Shown here one piece after another: positions 1 through 11,640 of a stretch of 64,000 bases of DNA. A model generated the notes under the pieces. The model saw only the letters and a list, made by a program, of their open reading frames with translations, ran no database searches and was not told where the DNA came from. Numbering within the stretch: the first letter of the stretch is position 1; each line of letters starts with the position of its first letter. A program made the position numbers and the translations under genes. This DNA is from Rhizophagus clarus (Eukaryota > Glomeromycota > Glomeromycetes > Glomerales > Glomeraceae), in assembly GCA_015698045.1 (NCBI GenBank), contig BLAL01000254.1:1-64000 (forward strand), in the 5' to 3' direction.

Positions 1-900
1 TTTCAATAAATCGATATCGCAATGATATTGAATTTAAACATTGTTCATTATATCAATTCGGCATTGTTCAAAAACTTAAGGTTTTCTGTAAAGGATTTTA
101 TTATATCGGTATCATTTCTATATCGGTTTTTCTCAATATTCATAAAATTACTATTATTATCCGATTTTTTAATTCATAATTACTATTTTGTCCGTTTTAT
201 TTTTATTTTTCCATTTTCGATAATTGATTTATATTTAATATTTAATATGTATGATATAATAATATGTATGCTATTATTTTATAATATATTACTGCAATTT
301 ATGATATATTTATTATTATTATATTATTATATTGTCCATATTATTATTATTATATTACTATATTGTTCTTATTATTATATTATTATTATGTATAGAATGT
401 TTATATAAAATATATTAAAATCATATTTATCTCGTCATGTTACTTATAAATGGCTATAAAATAACCAGTGCTCTAAAAAAGAGATTAATAGGATAGAAAC
501 GATATTAGAGAGTTAATTTATAAACAACGGAAATTTAAATCACTCAAAATACAAGCAGTTGATTTTAAATGATGAAACAAAATACCTAAATTATGTACGT
601 CTTCTGATATCGACCGGTACTTCTAAGTAAAAGGGACCTGGTGCTCATCTACTTCTAAATTACCATTATTATCATCGTTTTGTTCTTCATTAGTTCCTCA
701 TTTTTATCAGCATTACCATTATTGCCATCATCGTTATTATCACCCATTACCATTATTGTCATCATCGTTATTAATCATCATTACCATTATTATCAATCCA
801 TCTGTTATTATCATGTCGTTATCCTCATCATCATCATCATCATCAGATTCTGGTTCAATCCACCTTGATGATATCCACCAATTAGCCATGTCTTGTGTTG
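1..900. repeat. AT-rich low-complexity stretch with TTA/ATC trinucleotide runs
   Basis: No gene is convincing here. Bases 240-400 are runs of TTA/ATA. Bases 660-860 are a degenerate trinucleotide tract (TTACCATTATTATCATCGTT-like) ending in a pure (ATC)n run near 826-846. The short ORFs that cross it have single-residue-biased peptides and read in several frames, as expected of a trinucleotide repeat. Confidence 0.6.
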
Positions 901-1043
901 GTCTGCTTTTTTATCGATATCGTCTAGACGGTAAGTTTGCGACTTAACCTGGTTCCGATACTTACTCTGATCTCGTCCGCTCGAAATAAGATTCTTTTAA
1001 CCTAATGATAAATTTATAACTTATTAGCATAAACGCCTATGTT

Positions 1044-2597
1044 TTAAACTTTCGCAACTTTACGTACTCTAGAAGACCTCCACTCCTTATTGTGAATCTT
1101 AATTACAGAATTTGTACTTATCAACCTTCCTGATCTTATGTTATCGTTACGCTCTTCATTTGCCAGAACTTCGTCTTCAGTAGACCATTCATCCGAATGG
1201 ACTTCTGCAGGTATTTACTGCCTTTTCGCAATCTTTAATAAATACTTCCCTAGTCATATTTTCAGGACGACAATCATCTAGAATGCTGTCTTGCGTGAAG
1301 ATCATGTGTTGGAGACCTTTGCGTCTTCTTGTCATTTTCTATTAAAGAGTAAATTAAAATAATTAATAGATTATATACATTGTCATTTTAAATAATGAAT
1401 TTCACACCTGATCTCTCCTCGACGTCATGTGTTGCCGTTTATTGTGTTCATCTATCTTACCCTCCTTTTTTAATTTCCAAATCTCCCGCCGTGATTTGTG
1501 TAGCTGTTTTATTACTTTAAAAGTTCTGTATCGTATACCTCTAATGAAGGAGGCATCGCTGCTTTAACGGCTGGTAGAAGCTTCTTATTTATCGACTTTT
1601 TTTGTTTACTAAATGTCTTTGACGTATCGAAAAGAATCGACGAATCAAGGTTGTTTATAATATGGATTACCTCATCCTATTTAATATAACACTCATTTTT
1701 TAACGATCAATACAAAAGAGAAATATTTAATAAAATAAAGATATATTTACATGAACGGTTTTTTTTGAAATTTTTATCAGTTATTGGAGGAAAGGCACGC
1801 CGATTCTCTCTGGACAGAACTGGGGATAGGCTTCTATTTCTTGGTCCTTCACTCGTTCTTTCTTCCGTTAGCACTTCCACACGTTTGGTAAGATTTGAAA
1901 TCATGCTTCTTAATTCGCTGACTTCTCTGTTGTTAGCACCTATTATAAATCAGTATTTAATATAAATCATTTAGTATAAAAAATTTTACGTGCAAGTAAG
2001 TAAAGAAACGTGAAGAAATACTACTGCTCGCTGGAAGTGAAGAAGAAGGAATTGTTAAAGATAGATTGGTTAAAGATCCTATAACAATAACGTTAAATTG
2101 GTATAGTATAAGTAAAATGAAATTTAATTAGCACTAATATAAAACAATATTACTTTTTGTAATTGATCTCCCTCTAGAGACATTTTGATAGTTTCGATTA
2201 TGTTGAGATTGAGAGCGTGATTGATGTCGATGAGGGGAATGAGAGCGAGATCAAGATCGACATTGATGGGAATGAGAATGATAGGAACGATGAGGAAAGT
2301 GAGATCAATGTTGATGAGAACGAGAATGATGGGAACGATGAGGGGAGCGAGAGCGATGGAACGCGATCATTGGGATTCAGAATGATAATAACGAGATTTG
2401 GATCAAGATGGGCGAGATCGAGGTTGACGAGTCATTGAGCGAGATTTTGAGCGACTACGAGATCGATTAATATGAGTTTGATGCCGAGATTGACGAGATT
2501 GGGAACGGGAACTAGATTCATTTCGTTGAGATCTAATATGAGGATGAGAGCCATCACGAGAAATAGGAATTAAATTTAAAGGTTTGAATTTTCTCAT
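1044..2597 (-). pseudogene. Decayed SR-rich multicopy family gene
   Basis: The minus strand opens with MRKFKPLNLIPISRDGSHP and runs into an arginine/serine-rich segment (SRSRSKSRSMTRQPRSRPS, about 2403-2597). R-S-H-Q-rich codons continue to about 2170 but are broken by TGA where CGA (Arg) fits the pattern. Further exon-like pieces on the same strand follow: a coiled-coil-like piece ending SPVLSRENRRAFPP (about 1765-1930), a basic piece (LHKSRREIWKLKKEGKIDEH, about 1400-1520), then TRRRKGLQHMIF and HSDEWSTEDEVLANEE (about 1044-1340). I recall a Rhizophagus multicopy family with this order (RS region, coiled coil, FPP box, basic helix, EWSTEDE), which is memory and not a search. At least two frame changes and several stops make it a pseudogene. 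Exon limits are approximate. Confidence 0.55.
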
Positions 2598-2699
2598 TAT
2601 GATATTTGATAATTTGATAATTTAAAGATTAAACAAGAAACAAAGGCTCTATATATAACCGTTACTTACGTCTTCTGAACCATTTTCGTTATCGTCTGA

Positions 2700-3165
2700 T
2701 TAAAATAAAAGATAGATTAAATTAATAAGACTCGTTATCATTTAATAAAATATATCGCTATCAATATTAATTAAAATAAATCAATAAATTAAATAAACTT
2801 GATATTATATCGCTTTCAATTAATTAAAATGTATTATTTAAAATAATCAGTAAACTACATTAATTAAATTAAGATAAATCAATCAATATTTAAATATATC
2901 AGTAAACTAGATATTATATCGCTATCAATTAATTAAAATATATCAATAAACTAAATATTATAGCGTTATCAATTAATAGAATATATCAATAAATTAATTA
3001 AAATATATCAGTAAACAATTAATAATTAAAAATATTAATAAATTAATTAAAATATATCAATAAAGTATATCAATGAATTAATTAAAATATATTAATAAAC
3101 TAAATATTATATCATTATCATAAATAACATGTCTAAATTAGTAATAACACATTTGAAGCTTGATA
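2700..3165. repeat. Degenerate AT-rich tandem repeat
   Basis: Variants of AATTAAAATATATCAATAAA and ATATTATATCGCTATCAATT recur about every 30-60 bases. It lies upstream of the decayed SR-rich gene. No coding potential is visible, and the bases from 3170 to 4250 hold no recognisable gene either. Confidence 0.6.
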
Positions 3166-4218
3166 AAGTTATACTTACGGAAGCTGGTTTTTCCGACAGG
3201 AAATATAATTGGCGAAAAGAAATATGCTTACTTTGTTAAGCTGACGAAAATAAGGCGAAAAATAAGGCGAAAAATATCGTCAACCATTAACGAAAAAAAC
3301 GAAAGGCAACAAAGAAAATTTGTTGCATCGTACTAAAACGTGGAGAAAAAAGAAAGAAAGCGTGGTAAACGTACGCAAATGTACCATACTCACGAGCAAA
3401 TTTATAGTAAACGTAAACAAATTGGAAATCACTGATTTGTAGAACGTATATGGTAAACACAAACAAACTTTATAGCTCCTGCCAATCACGTCGGGTGACA
3501 TTTATGCACTATCTAGTCACGTGGTATTAACAAACTGTACGTCTGTGCCAACTGCCAAGGGCAAAAGAAGAATTAAAGATTTATTAAAACAATTCTATTA
3601 ATTAACAAGTAATTTTAACCATGACTGATTGTTAGAATAAACGTATATATGCTATAACTCAACGTATTATTGTAAGCGACTCAATAAAAGATAAAATAAT
3701 AAATATTTGATATCTCGTTAACAGCTTTAAATGATACTGATGTACTAGAAATTGACGAAAATATATAAAAAAAAAATGAAATATAGTTTTTCCTAATTTT
3801 TGATATATTCGAAAGAATAGGCCAAGTGTTAAATTTTGATGTTGTTGCAGTTGCGAACAACTAAGACACTTTTTTATAACTCTCGCATTTTGATCTGTGA
3901 ATAGGAAATTGCTACATCTCTACTTAAATTATTTGGATCTTTCGAATTCGTGATGATATATGAGATTTATTAGTAAGTCGATTGACATGTTTCAAGAATC
4001 GGATTAATTGAATTTGAATCAATTTTCTAGTATAATTATACCCCTTAATACCAAATTTAATTAGAGAATTAGCAAAAATAAAATTATATTTTAAAATACA
4101 TTGGTCTTGACATCATTGTCATGTGTTATTATCAAAATAGCTTAATTATCAAGCTGTGCCTTGACAAAAATGGACCAAGAATCGGGATTGCCGAACCAAT
4201 TAGATTGATTTGCAATTC

Positions 4219-4253
<35 letters not shown>

Positions 4254-4256
<3 letters not shown>

Positions 4257-7200
4257 TCGGAATTTCTAGATACAAGAACCAGAACCAAAGTGCATTGTTT
4301 CTGTAAAGAATGTAACGGTAAATTGGTTGATCCAAGGACTAAACTGAAACATGAGTTAAAATATAAATTAAAATCTAATGCGAATAATAATTTTGGTAAC
4401 AATTATCAAGAAGGTTCTTCAAATGTTATATCATCTGATGCTGTTGATGAAAATGTAATGGAATGCGACCCAATACAAGGGATAAATGATACATCACCTG
4501 ATATAACTGAACAATTATCTGAAGATATTGAACAATTGTCTGAAGATATTGAACCATTGTCCGAAGATATTGAACCATTACTCACAAGAAACTATTTCTT
4601 TTTAACAAAGAAGACACCTATACATGAATTGGCAAAACATCGAACGATAAAGAAAGGAAAAATATCCGATCTTGTTCTTGAAAATTTATTATTGGATAAT
4701 GTAAGAAACGAGAATGATCAAGATGGGGATTCTGAAGATGATGACGATAAAAATGGAGATACTGAAGATAGCGATTCTAATTATTCTGATGATTATGAAG
4801 ATGATGACGATGAGGAAGTCAATTTTGCATCAACAGATTTCGATGATGGCGAACCAATTCTTCCTAACATTAACATTAATGATAATTATACTTGGACTAT
4901 TTTGTGGATATTACAATATCAACAACGATTTAAACTTTCCAATGTAGCTATAGATTCTTTGTTCAAGTTCTTAAGATTTTTTCTTTTGACAATAGATGAA
5001 AATAAATTTTCATCTTTTCCTTCCTCTTTATATATGGCTAAAAAGGTGTTGGGGATATCCACAACGATAATTAAATATGCAGCCTGTGACAGATATCACA
5101 AATTGTATGATATAAAAGAATTATTAGACAATACTGAAATACCAACTTGCAGTTTTGTAAACTATCCAAATCACAGAATAGAACGATTTCGACAACAATG
5201 CAATAACCCTCTATTAATGAAAATAGATAGTAATAATAGTAGTAATAATCCCATTTTCCGTCCGATAATGATATTCCCGTTAATAAATATTAAGCAACAA
5301 TTGACCCTTTTTTTTAATCGCAAAAATTTTGAAATGTCATGTCGGAAGTGGTCAGAAAGGAAAAACGGAACTGAAGCTTTATTCGATATCTATAATGGTA
5401 GGGTCTGGAAAAGTTTTACAGATGATGATGGTGCGCTGTTTTTTACAAAAGAATTTGCCGATACTCATATCGGATTAATATTAAATATGGATTGGTTCCA
5501 GCCATTCGTAAATTCACAATATTCTGTTGGTGTGATTTATGCCGTTTTTTGTAATTTGCCGCGTAATGAATGCTTCAAGCCACACAATATTCTCACACTA
5601 GCAGTAATGCCTGATCCGAAAGAACCAAGCCAATATAAAATTAACAATTATTTGTATCCGATCATTAACCAGTTAAATCGTTTGTGGAATGGCTATTTTA
5701 TAAAAACAAACGAATACAACAACGGTCGATTTGTCCGTGGTGCAATCATTGGCTGTTCTAGCGACGTCCCTGCATCTCAGAAATTATGTGGTTTCATCTC
5801 GGCTCGTATTGCATGCTACCGATGTTACAAATCGGCAAATTTTATAAACAATCAACCAAATTTTGGGGGGTTTGCAGATTTAGACGACTGGTTTGTTGAG
5901 CGAGATATTAATGAAATAAGAGAAAAAGCAAGTGAGTGGAAACAATGTGCAACTGAAGAAGCACGAAGAGCCCATGTCTCTGAACATCATGTTCGCTGGT
6001 CGGAGATATACTGCTTGCTTTATTTTAATCCTGTTCGCTTTTGCGTGGTTGATCCTATGCATTGCCTTTTTCTCAGTGTTGCGAAATGGATCGTAACGAA
6101 ACTCTGGATAGGCGAAGGTATATTAAATAACGAAAAGCTCAAAATTATGCAAGAGAGAGCTGACATGATAAAGTTCCCAAGTGACCTTGGACGCCGCCCT
6201 GTCAGAATAGCTACTGGTGAAGGATTCTCAAGTTTCACGGCGGACATGTGGAAAACCTTCATGTTAATTTTTGCAATACCTATCACATGGAGTTTCCTTG
6301 GATACATCGACCGAAAAATTCTTGCATATTTCGTGCGCACTTGCAAGATCTTAACAAATCGAGAGCTACAAAAAAATATGTTAAATGAAGCGTTTACAAG
6401 ACTGATAGAGATGAACAAATTAATTGAACAAAAATATGGTCAAGAAAAAATAAGTCCTAATCTGCATCTCTGTCTCCATATCTGTGAATGCGCATTAGAC
6501 TATGGTCCTTTGTCCTCATTCTGGTGTTATAGCTTTGAACGGATGAATGGAATTTTAGGTATGTGATTTAATTTTTCTGATTTGAAAATCGCAATGTTAT
6601 TAATTATTTTTAAAAATTGTAGGTTCTTATAATAATAGCAGACGTAATATTGAACCTGAACTACTAAGAATTATGTCTGAAAATACAATCCTTTAATACT
6701 TCCTCTCAAATTGTGACAACGATCACTTATTTTCCTCCTTGGAGATAATAGAACCAAGAAAATCTGTTGGCAGCTTGGCTGCACTTGATGATTTTGCGAG
6801 CGATGAGTATCAAAATTTTATAAGACTATCTCTTATTGAGAAAGATTCGGCTTATAGAACGGAATGTTTTCCTGGGTTGCTAATGAAACCGCGCAAAGAA
6901 ACTACCCTTCCAAACCAAATTTTGGACCTACTGGTAGAATTTTATAATAGTTTGTATAATGATTATTGTTTCATCTCCATCTACTCTATAATAGGTTCAA
7001 ATAACGGTACTGTCGTAAACCCTAGAATTATACAATATGGGAGAATAAGAATTGGGGCGGACATATATGGTTCTGTTCAGGCTGCTCGTCACGAAAAATC
7101 CTCATATATATTAGCTCGATTTGTACATTATGATGGATCGATCGATATTTATTCCGGTCAAGTACAATTTTATTTTGAGCATACTATTCATTTAAATAGT

Positions 7201-7470
7201 TCACGATCATTAACCCATTCATTAGCGTTAGTCAAATGGTACAAACCGGTTCAAGATCATAGTACAAGATATTATTGCCAAGTAGATAACGACATAAAAT
7301 CATGTAATATGGAATTATGGACAAATGAGTTTTATGATATGAGAAGAGACAGTATTATACCCATACATCATATAATAGGAAAATTCATTAAATGTAATTT
7401 TGATACTGGGACAAGAAAAACAAAAGAATATATGGCTGTGATTCCTTTAAATAAAAAAATTTCGTTTTAA
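4254..7470 (+). pseudogene. CACTA-type (Tnp2-like) transposase, one in-frame stop
   Basis: A transposase-like gene of two exons. Exon 1 is 4254-6558, a GT-AG intron of 64 bp lies at 6559-6622, and exon 2 is 6623-7470. The joined frame (GILG|SYNNSRRNIEPELL) agrees. A TAA at 6694-6696 breaks exon 2, and the same frame then stays open for 258 codons, so this is one stop in a reading frame of about 1,050 codons. Visible parts are an N-terminal zinc-knuckle-like CFCKECNGKLV...H, an acidic segment (residues about 60-200), then a Tnp2-like core: LNMDWFQPF (Asp413), AVMPDPKEPSQYKINNYLYP (residues 449-468), and a Cys-rich CYRCYK. This order fits fungal Tnp2/CACTA transposases from family knowledge. 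I could not find convincing CACTA ends. The start directly follows a run of more than 30 A at 4222-4253. Confidence 0.7.
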
Positions 7471-7559
7471 AAACTTTATATAATATAAAATGAATTATAT
7501 GTAAAATCGGAATGGCGAATTCAATTATAGCATTTGTATTTGATTAAATTATAACAATC

Positions 7560-7975
7560 ATTTTTTTTGGCACAAGAATAACGATAAAGGTTACATATAC
7601 CGTAATTAATTCTAACCGCGTGAAAAATCAGATAATTCAGATAACAAGAGATCTTATTTTGAGCCAGCAAAGTTGTATTGCAAATCGGTCTTTTATTACG
7701 GCATTACGATACAAGCACCATACTTTGTGATTAATAACTCTAATCATGTAATAATTTTTAGATATCAAAGGTTTATTTTATTTTAATTAAATATCACATA
7801 AAGTATAAAACAATTATTCTGGCTATATAAATACATTTAAGGCCGGCAAAGCTGTATTGCAAATCGGCCCTTCTTATTTGAAAAGGGTAACAATTACATT
7901 AAATTAATACGGCACTTATTCAAAAATGTTTAAAAATGTTGCAACTTAATTCTCCAATAATCATCATTGTTATAA
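7560..7975. repeat. Short dispersed repeats downstream of the transposase
   Basis: The motif GGCAAAGCTGTATTGCAAATCGGYC occurs in two diverged copies, near 7664-7690 and 7842-7870. No gene is seen. It may be subterminal sequence of the neighbouring transposon, but I cannot prove that. Confidence 0.35.
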
Positions 7976-8245
7976 TCAAATTACTTACGACTTAAGCCTA
8001 CTTTGATTATAAATAAAACGGCACTTCGCACAGACAGAGCTTATGATATATGAGTTATCCCATCATGCTTATTTTACCCCTTGATAAAGGATTTTTGTTG
8101 CATGTACTTTCCTAATTAATGATAATCAAAGTTACTTACGACTTAAGTCTACTTTGATTATAAATAAAACGGCACTTCGCACAGACAGAGCTCATGATAT
8201 ATGAGTTATCCCATCATGCCTATTTTAACTATGATTAAAGAATTT
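7975..8245. repeat. Direct duplication of about 120 bp with an internal inverted repeat
   Basis: Two copies (about 7975-8085 and 8122-8240) share ACTTACGACTTAAG, ACTTTGATTATAAATAAAAC, GGCACTTCGCACAGACAGAG and ATGATATATGAGTTATCCCA. In the second copy ATAATCAAAGT pairs with ACTTTGATTAT to give a perfect 11-bp stem. Identity is very high, so the duplication is young compared with the surrounding repeats. Confidence 0.75.
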
Positions 8246-8787
8246 ACATTATTATTGTAAATATTTTACTCATAAGTCATAATGATATCTATTTAGACTT
8301 CGACGAATAATGTGACAGAGGAGGCGGAATTATCATAACCAAAATTTGAAGCGAGAGGTCTATGTATAGTAAATAGATCATCAACTTTGGTACCAGAGTT
8401 ATTTACAAACTTTAGGTGGCCACCTAGCCCACCTTTCCTATAACACACTATGCACGACAGCAAACGGTATAGGAGGCAGACTCTTCTTTCAGAAAGAAAG
8501 TTTTTTTTTGAAAAAAAAAAAAAATAGTACAATTAAATAGCGTTTGATTAAATGTGATTAATTAACTTTTTAAGAATAGGCCTTATCAATGCGATCTCAT
8601 CAGTTTTGATTATCACTGTTCAACCTTATGAATACTTCAGTTATTGTTTGTGAAATCGAACCAACTGGGAATTCAATGTACAAAACAAGTAGAATATTTA
8701 GAATAGTATCTTATATTTATTAGTATAATAAATAATTTCAAAAATCCTATGATGTAAAATTACGAAATATTACAATTTAAATATTGG

Positions 8788-9275
8788 CAAAGGCTATTTT
8801 AAATAGAGTAAAATCTTTATTCGTCCTGTGTCAAAAGCGGTAAAGTTTATACTAAATATAATATCTCTGGTTTAAATATCGGCATTTAATTAAAAAAAAG
8901 GTAAAAATCAGCCGCTAAAATCGGCATTTCTGGATGAAAAATCGGAAGTTAATAAAAATCAGCAAAAAATTAGTAAAATAATCGGCAAAGCCTTATTGAA
9001 GTCGGTAAGGGAATTTTAAATAAGATAAAATCCTTTATTCGAACTATACGAAAAGGATAAAGTATATAATAAATATAATATCTCCAGTTTAAATATCGGC
9101 ATTTATTTAAAAAAAGGTAAAAATCGGCCGCTAAAATCGGCATTTATGACTGAAAAATCGGAATTTAACAAAAATCGGCAAAAATAAATATGGCTATACT
9201 AAAATAAGCAAAATTTGGCATATTCTATATTGAAGTCGGCAAGGCTATTTTAAATAGAGCAAAATCTGATTTTTT
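8788..9275. repeat. Tandem repeat with GCCGATTTT/AAAATCGGC motifs (unit about 210 bp)
   Basis: Two full units and a partial third. Each carries CTATTTTAAATAGAGTAAAATC-like starts, TAAATATAATATCTCYRGTTT, then AATCGGCATTT and AAAAATCGGCAAA. The end near 9264-9288 (AAATCTGATTTTTTTTCATT then CGACCT) recurs in reverse orientation near 52436-52465. Confidence 0.65.
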
Positions 9276-9598
9276 TTCATTCGACCTGTGGAAGGCAAAA
9301 AAATTCAGATATTTGGGCTAGATATATTTTTAGAGAAGCTTATGGAATAAATGATCGTACTCTTGGAGATGAGTATAAGAAATTCCTATCCCAAGTTAAG
9401 AATGTATGTGTTACTAGAAATAATTCCCCAGTATCAGTAACACCTTTTGATCGATATAGAGAACTTTTGAATGAGCGTCCTCTAAGTGACGAAAAAATAA
9501 TAGAAGGTATTGAAGCACTTCTAAAACTATTCAATGATGGCTTAATGAAAAAGCCTACCCTACAAGTGGGAATTAATAGTCTATTCCATTCTTTCTAA
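9254..9598 (+). CDS. Unrecognised coding exon or gene fragment
   Basis: The frame is open from 9254 and reads like real protein from about 9305 (DIWARYIFREAYGINDRTLG, then FDRYRELLNERPLSDEKIIE) to a TAA at 9596-9598. It has no ATG near its 5' side, so it is either an internal or last exon (an AG lies at 9307-9308) or a truncated gene. Codons use more G and C than the flanks. It converges on and overlaps the minus-strand exon at 9573-10147 by 26 bases. I recognise no family. Confidence 0.45.
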   Translation: MEQNLIFFHSTCGRQKNSDIWARYIFREAYGINDRTLGDEYKKFLSQVKNVCVTRNNSPVSVTPFDRYRELLNERPLSDEKIIEGIEALLKLFNDGLMKKPTLQVGINSLFHSF

Positions 9599-10147
9599 AA
9601 AGCTCAAGTAACTCTTCTCTAGTCACATTTATAGTCATAGTACTTTTTTCCTTACCATCTACTACCATTTTTGACATTTTTGTTACTATGCCAAAGGCCT
9701 TCAATGCATAAGAAACAAAGTTTTTGCTTAAGGGATTATCTATTACAATACAATATATACCATAAAATACGGCAAAGGGTTCATTTATTCCTTCTACTAC
9801 ATATAAATCAAATAAAAATCGATATAAAGCTTTTTTTCCTACATCCCTATCTAGCTCATTAATTCGTTTGAGTAGCCAAATCTTGATCGATTCAACATCT
9901 GGTTCAATACTATTTAACTGTTCCTCATAGTCTCGAGTAAAGGTAAAAGTAAGTTCATCATCTAGAGAGACCAATCTATATATTTTGATTAGCTTATATA
10001 TATTTTCATGTAAGCTGTCTATATCGGTACATCTTTGTACAGTTCGTCTGAATTCGATACTAGATAATGCAAAGCGTGCTAAAGAGTTTGGATTTGAAAA
10101 ACCATTAAAAGAGATAGTTGAACATTTAAGTGGGTGATCGATATTAG
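9573..10147 (-). CDS. Unrecognised coding exon, convergent partner
   Basis: An open frame of about 190 codons on the minus strand, ending in TAA at 9573-9575. It contains FRRTVQRCTDIDSLHENIYK, LLKRINELDRDVGKKALYRF and LYVVEGINEPFAVFYGIYCI, a mixed helical composition typical of a folded domain. There is no Met near its N-terminal side. A CAG just upstream (10148-10150) could be an acceptor, so this is probably a last exon. The opposite strand is also open near 10020-10135 (a reading ending FGFEKPLKEIVEHLSG), but that reading is short. I recognise no family. It could be a host gene remnant or part of an undescribed repeat. Confidence 0.45.
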
Positions 10148-10189
10148 CTGTTTTTTTTCAGTATATTTGTCTCTTGGGGGTTGATACAT

Positions 10190-10575
10190 TTAGGTACAAA
10201 CAGATTGATGACTGGTATGATAACTGATGATTGGTATAGATAGGCGGGTACAGATGGGTGGTTACAGATGGGTGGTTACAGATGGGTGAAAGGGTATTTT
10301 TTACATATCATATTGGGTTCGGTGAAGCGTTTGAGCTAGTTACAGATGGGTGAAAAGTTGAGGTTACAGGTTACGCATCAGGTACCCCATTTCAAAGCTA
10401 TTATATAATTTTTTTTTTCAGACTACTTTTTCCAAAATCATCTGTAACATCTGTAGTATCTGTAACCTCTCCTCTTTTTCTTCTTTATTCTTCGTTTTAT
10501 CTTGTTCTTGGTATGTTTGTTAGTTACAGATGTGGTTACAGATGGTTACAGATGGTTACAGATGGGGGTATGGTA
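10190..10575 (+). repeat. GGTTACAGATGGGT-type tandem repeats
   Basis: Two clusters (about 10230-10350 and 10525-10570) of 10-15-bp units GGTTACAGATGGGTG or GGTTACAGAT. No coding potential is visible. Confidence 0.8.
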
Positions 10576-10612
10576 TGGAAATGGTATTTATCCATGGTAT
10601 TGTTAGAGACGC

Positions 10613-10722
10613 GCCGTGAGGTGCTGGAGCCTAACTGGAAGGGGATCTGATAGGGTTTCACCACGGAGAGGGATGTATAGGGGCTTTAGCCACCGCTGGG
10701 CGTAGCCCGGCACTGGCAACTG
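10613..10722. other. GC-rich island of unknown nature
   Basis: About 110 bases of roughly even base composition in a strongly AT-rich setting, from ACGCGCCGTGAGGTGCTGG to CTGGGCGTAGCCCGGCACTG. GGGCGTAGCCC is a perfect-stem hairpin (GGGC/GCCC). No tRNA cloverleaf or box B is visible, so it is not a tRNA as it stands. A structured repeat end or SINE-like tail are alternatives. Confidence 0.4.
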
Positions 10723-11640
10723 CTTCATTAATTATTTTCTTTATAGTTTGTAATATTACAAATTGCATAGGCATTATAAATTCAGATCTTAATCCTTCTA
10801 CATATTCTGATATTTAGTCCAATTCTATTTTTTCCTCTTTAAATTTATTCATTTTCATAGTTCTTATACATTTATAGTTTTTTCAGCTTTTTGCTTACTA
10901 TTTCTAAATTGATAATTTTACTAAGATATTTTGAATGGGTTGCAAAATTATGCTTCAAAAAGGTTTGTAAAAAAATTTTATTTAAAAAATTTTTTTATTT
11001 ACAAACTCTTACAGTATTGAATTATATCAAAGCTGTTCCTTTCAAATAAAAAAGCACTACATTTATTTATTTATCTATACTGACATAATTCATCTTATAT
11101 ATTCTATCAAATGCTTCCAATCATTTTATAGGGTCTTAATTCTCTTTTTTAAATTTAGAAAAATCTATTAACTTAGATTTTTTTCAAATATTTAAGATAG
11201 GTAACAAGTGGTATTTGTTGATAAAGAGAATTTGATTAAATCCTTGTAGCAATTAATTCATAATCTGCATATAAAGTAGAGAATATCGATATTCCAATAT
11301 GGGGTACTGATTATATATAAATATAGTAAATCAGCCATAATTCAGCTTTTTTAGGCTGAGCTAGGATCATCATTTTGTATGACCTAAACGTCATATTTTA
11401 TATGCTAATAATAAAATACTATACAAACAAATTTCTTGCACTTTCGTACTAAATTGTAAATAAAAAAAAACTTTTACTTGCCACGTCATCAGATTTCTGA
11501 CTATAAATATAATAAGTAAATTCGCAATTTTAATAATTTTTATAAAATTTACAATAAAAAAACTCAAAAAAATGTTGTTTTATCATCAAAAATTTTCAAA
11601 AATTTACAAAATTTTATTTGTTTATCAAATTCTTTATTTT

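Noticed and set aside
22-408. 128-codon ORF at the left edge
   Set aside because: Hydrophobic Ile/Leu/Tyr runs produced by TTA/ATA repeats, with no conserved motif.
2217-2438. Acidic 73-codon plus-strand ORF
   Set aside because: It is the reverse-strand shadow of the Arg/Ser-rich coding segment of the decayed SR-rich gene.
8293-8532. 79-codon minus-strand ORF ending SSVTLFVEV
   Set aside because: The second half looks somewhat protein-like, but it begins in a poly-A/T run and matches no family I know. The evidence is too thin for a gene call.
10613-10722. tRNA gene or SINE with RNA polymerase III promoter
   Set aside because: No GGTTCGANTCC box B and no cloverleaf can be drawn from the island.
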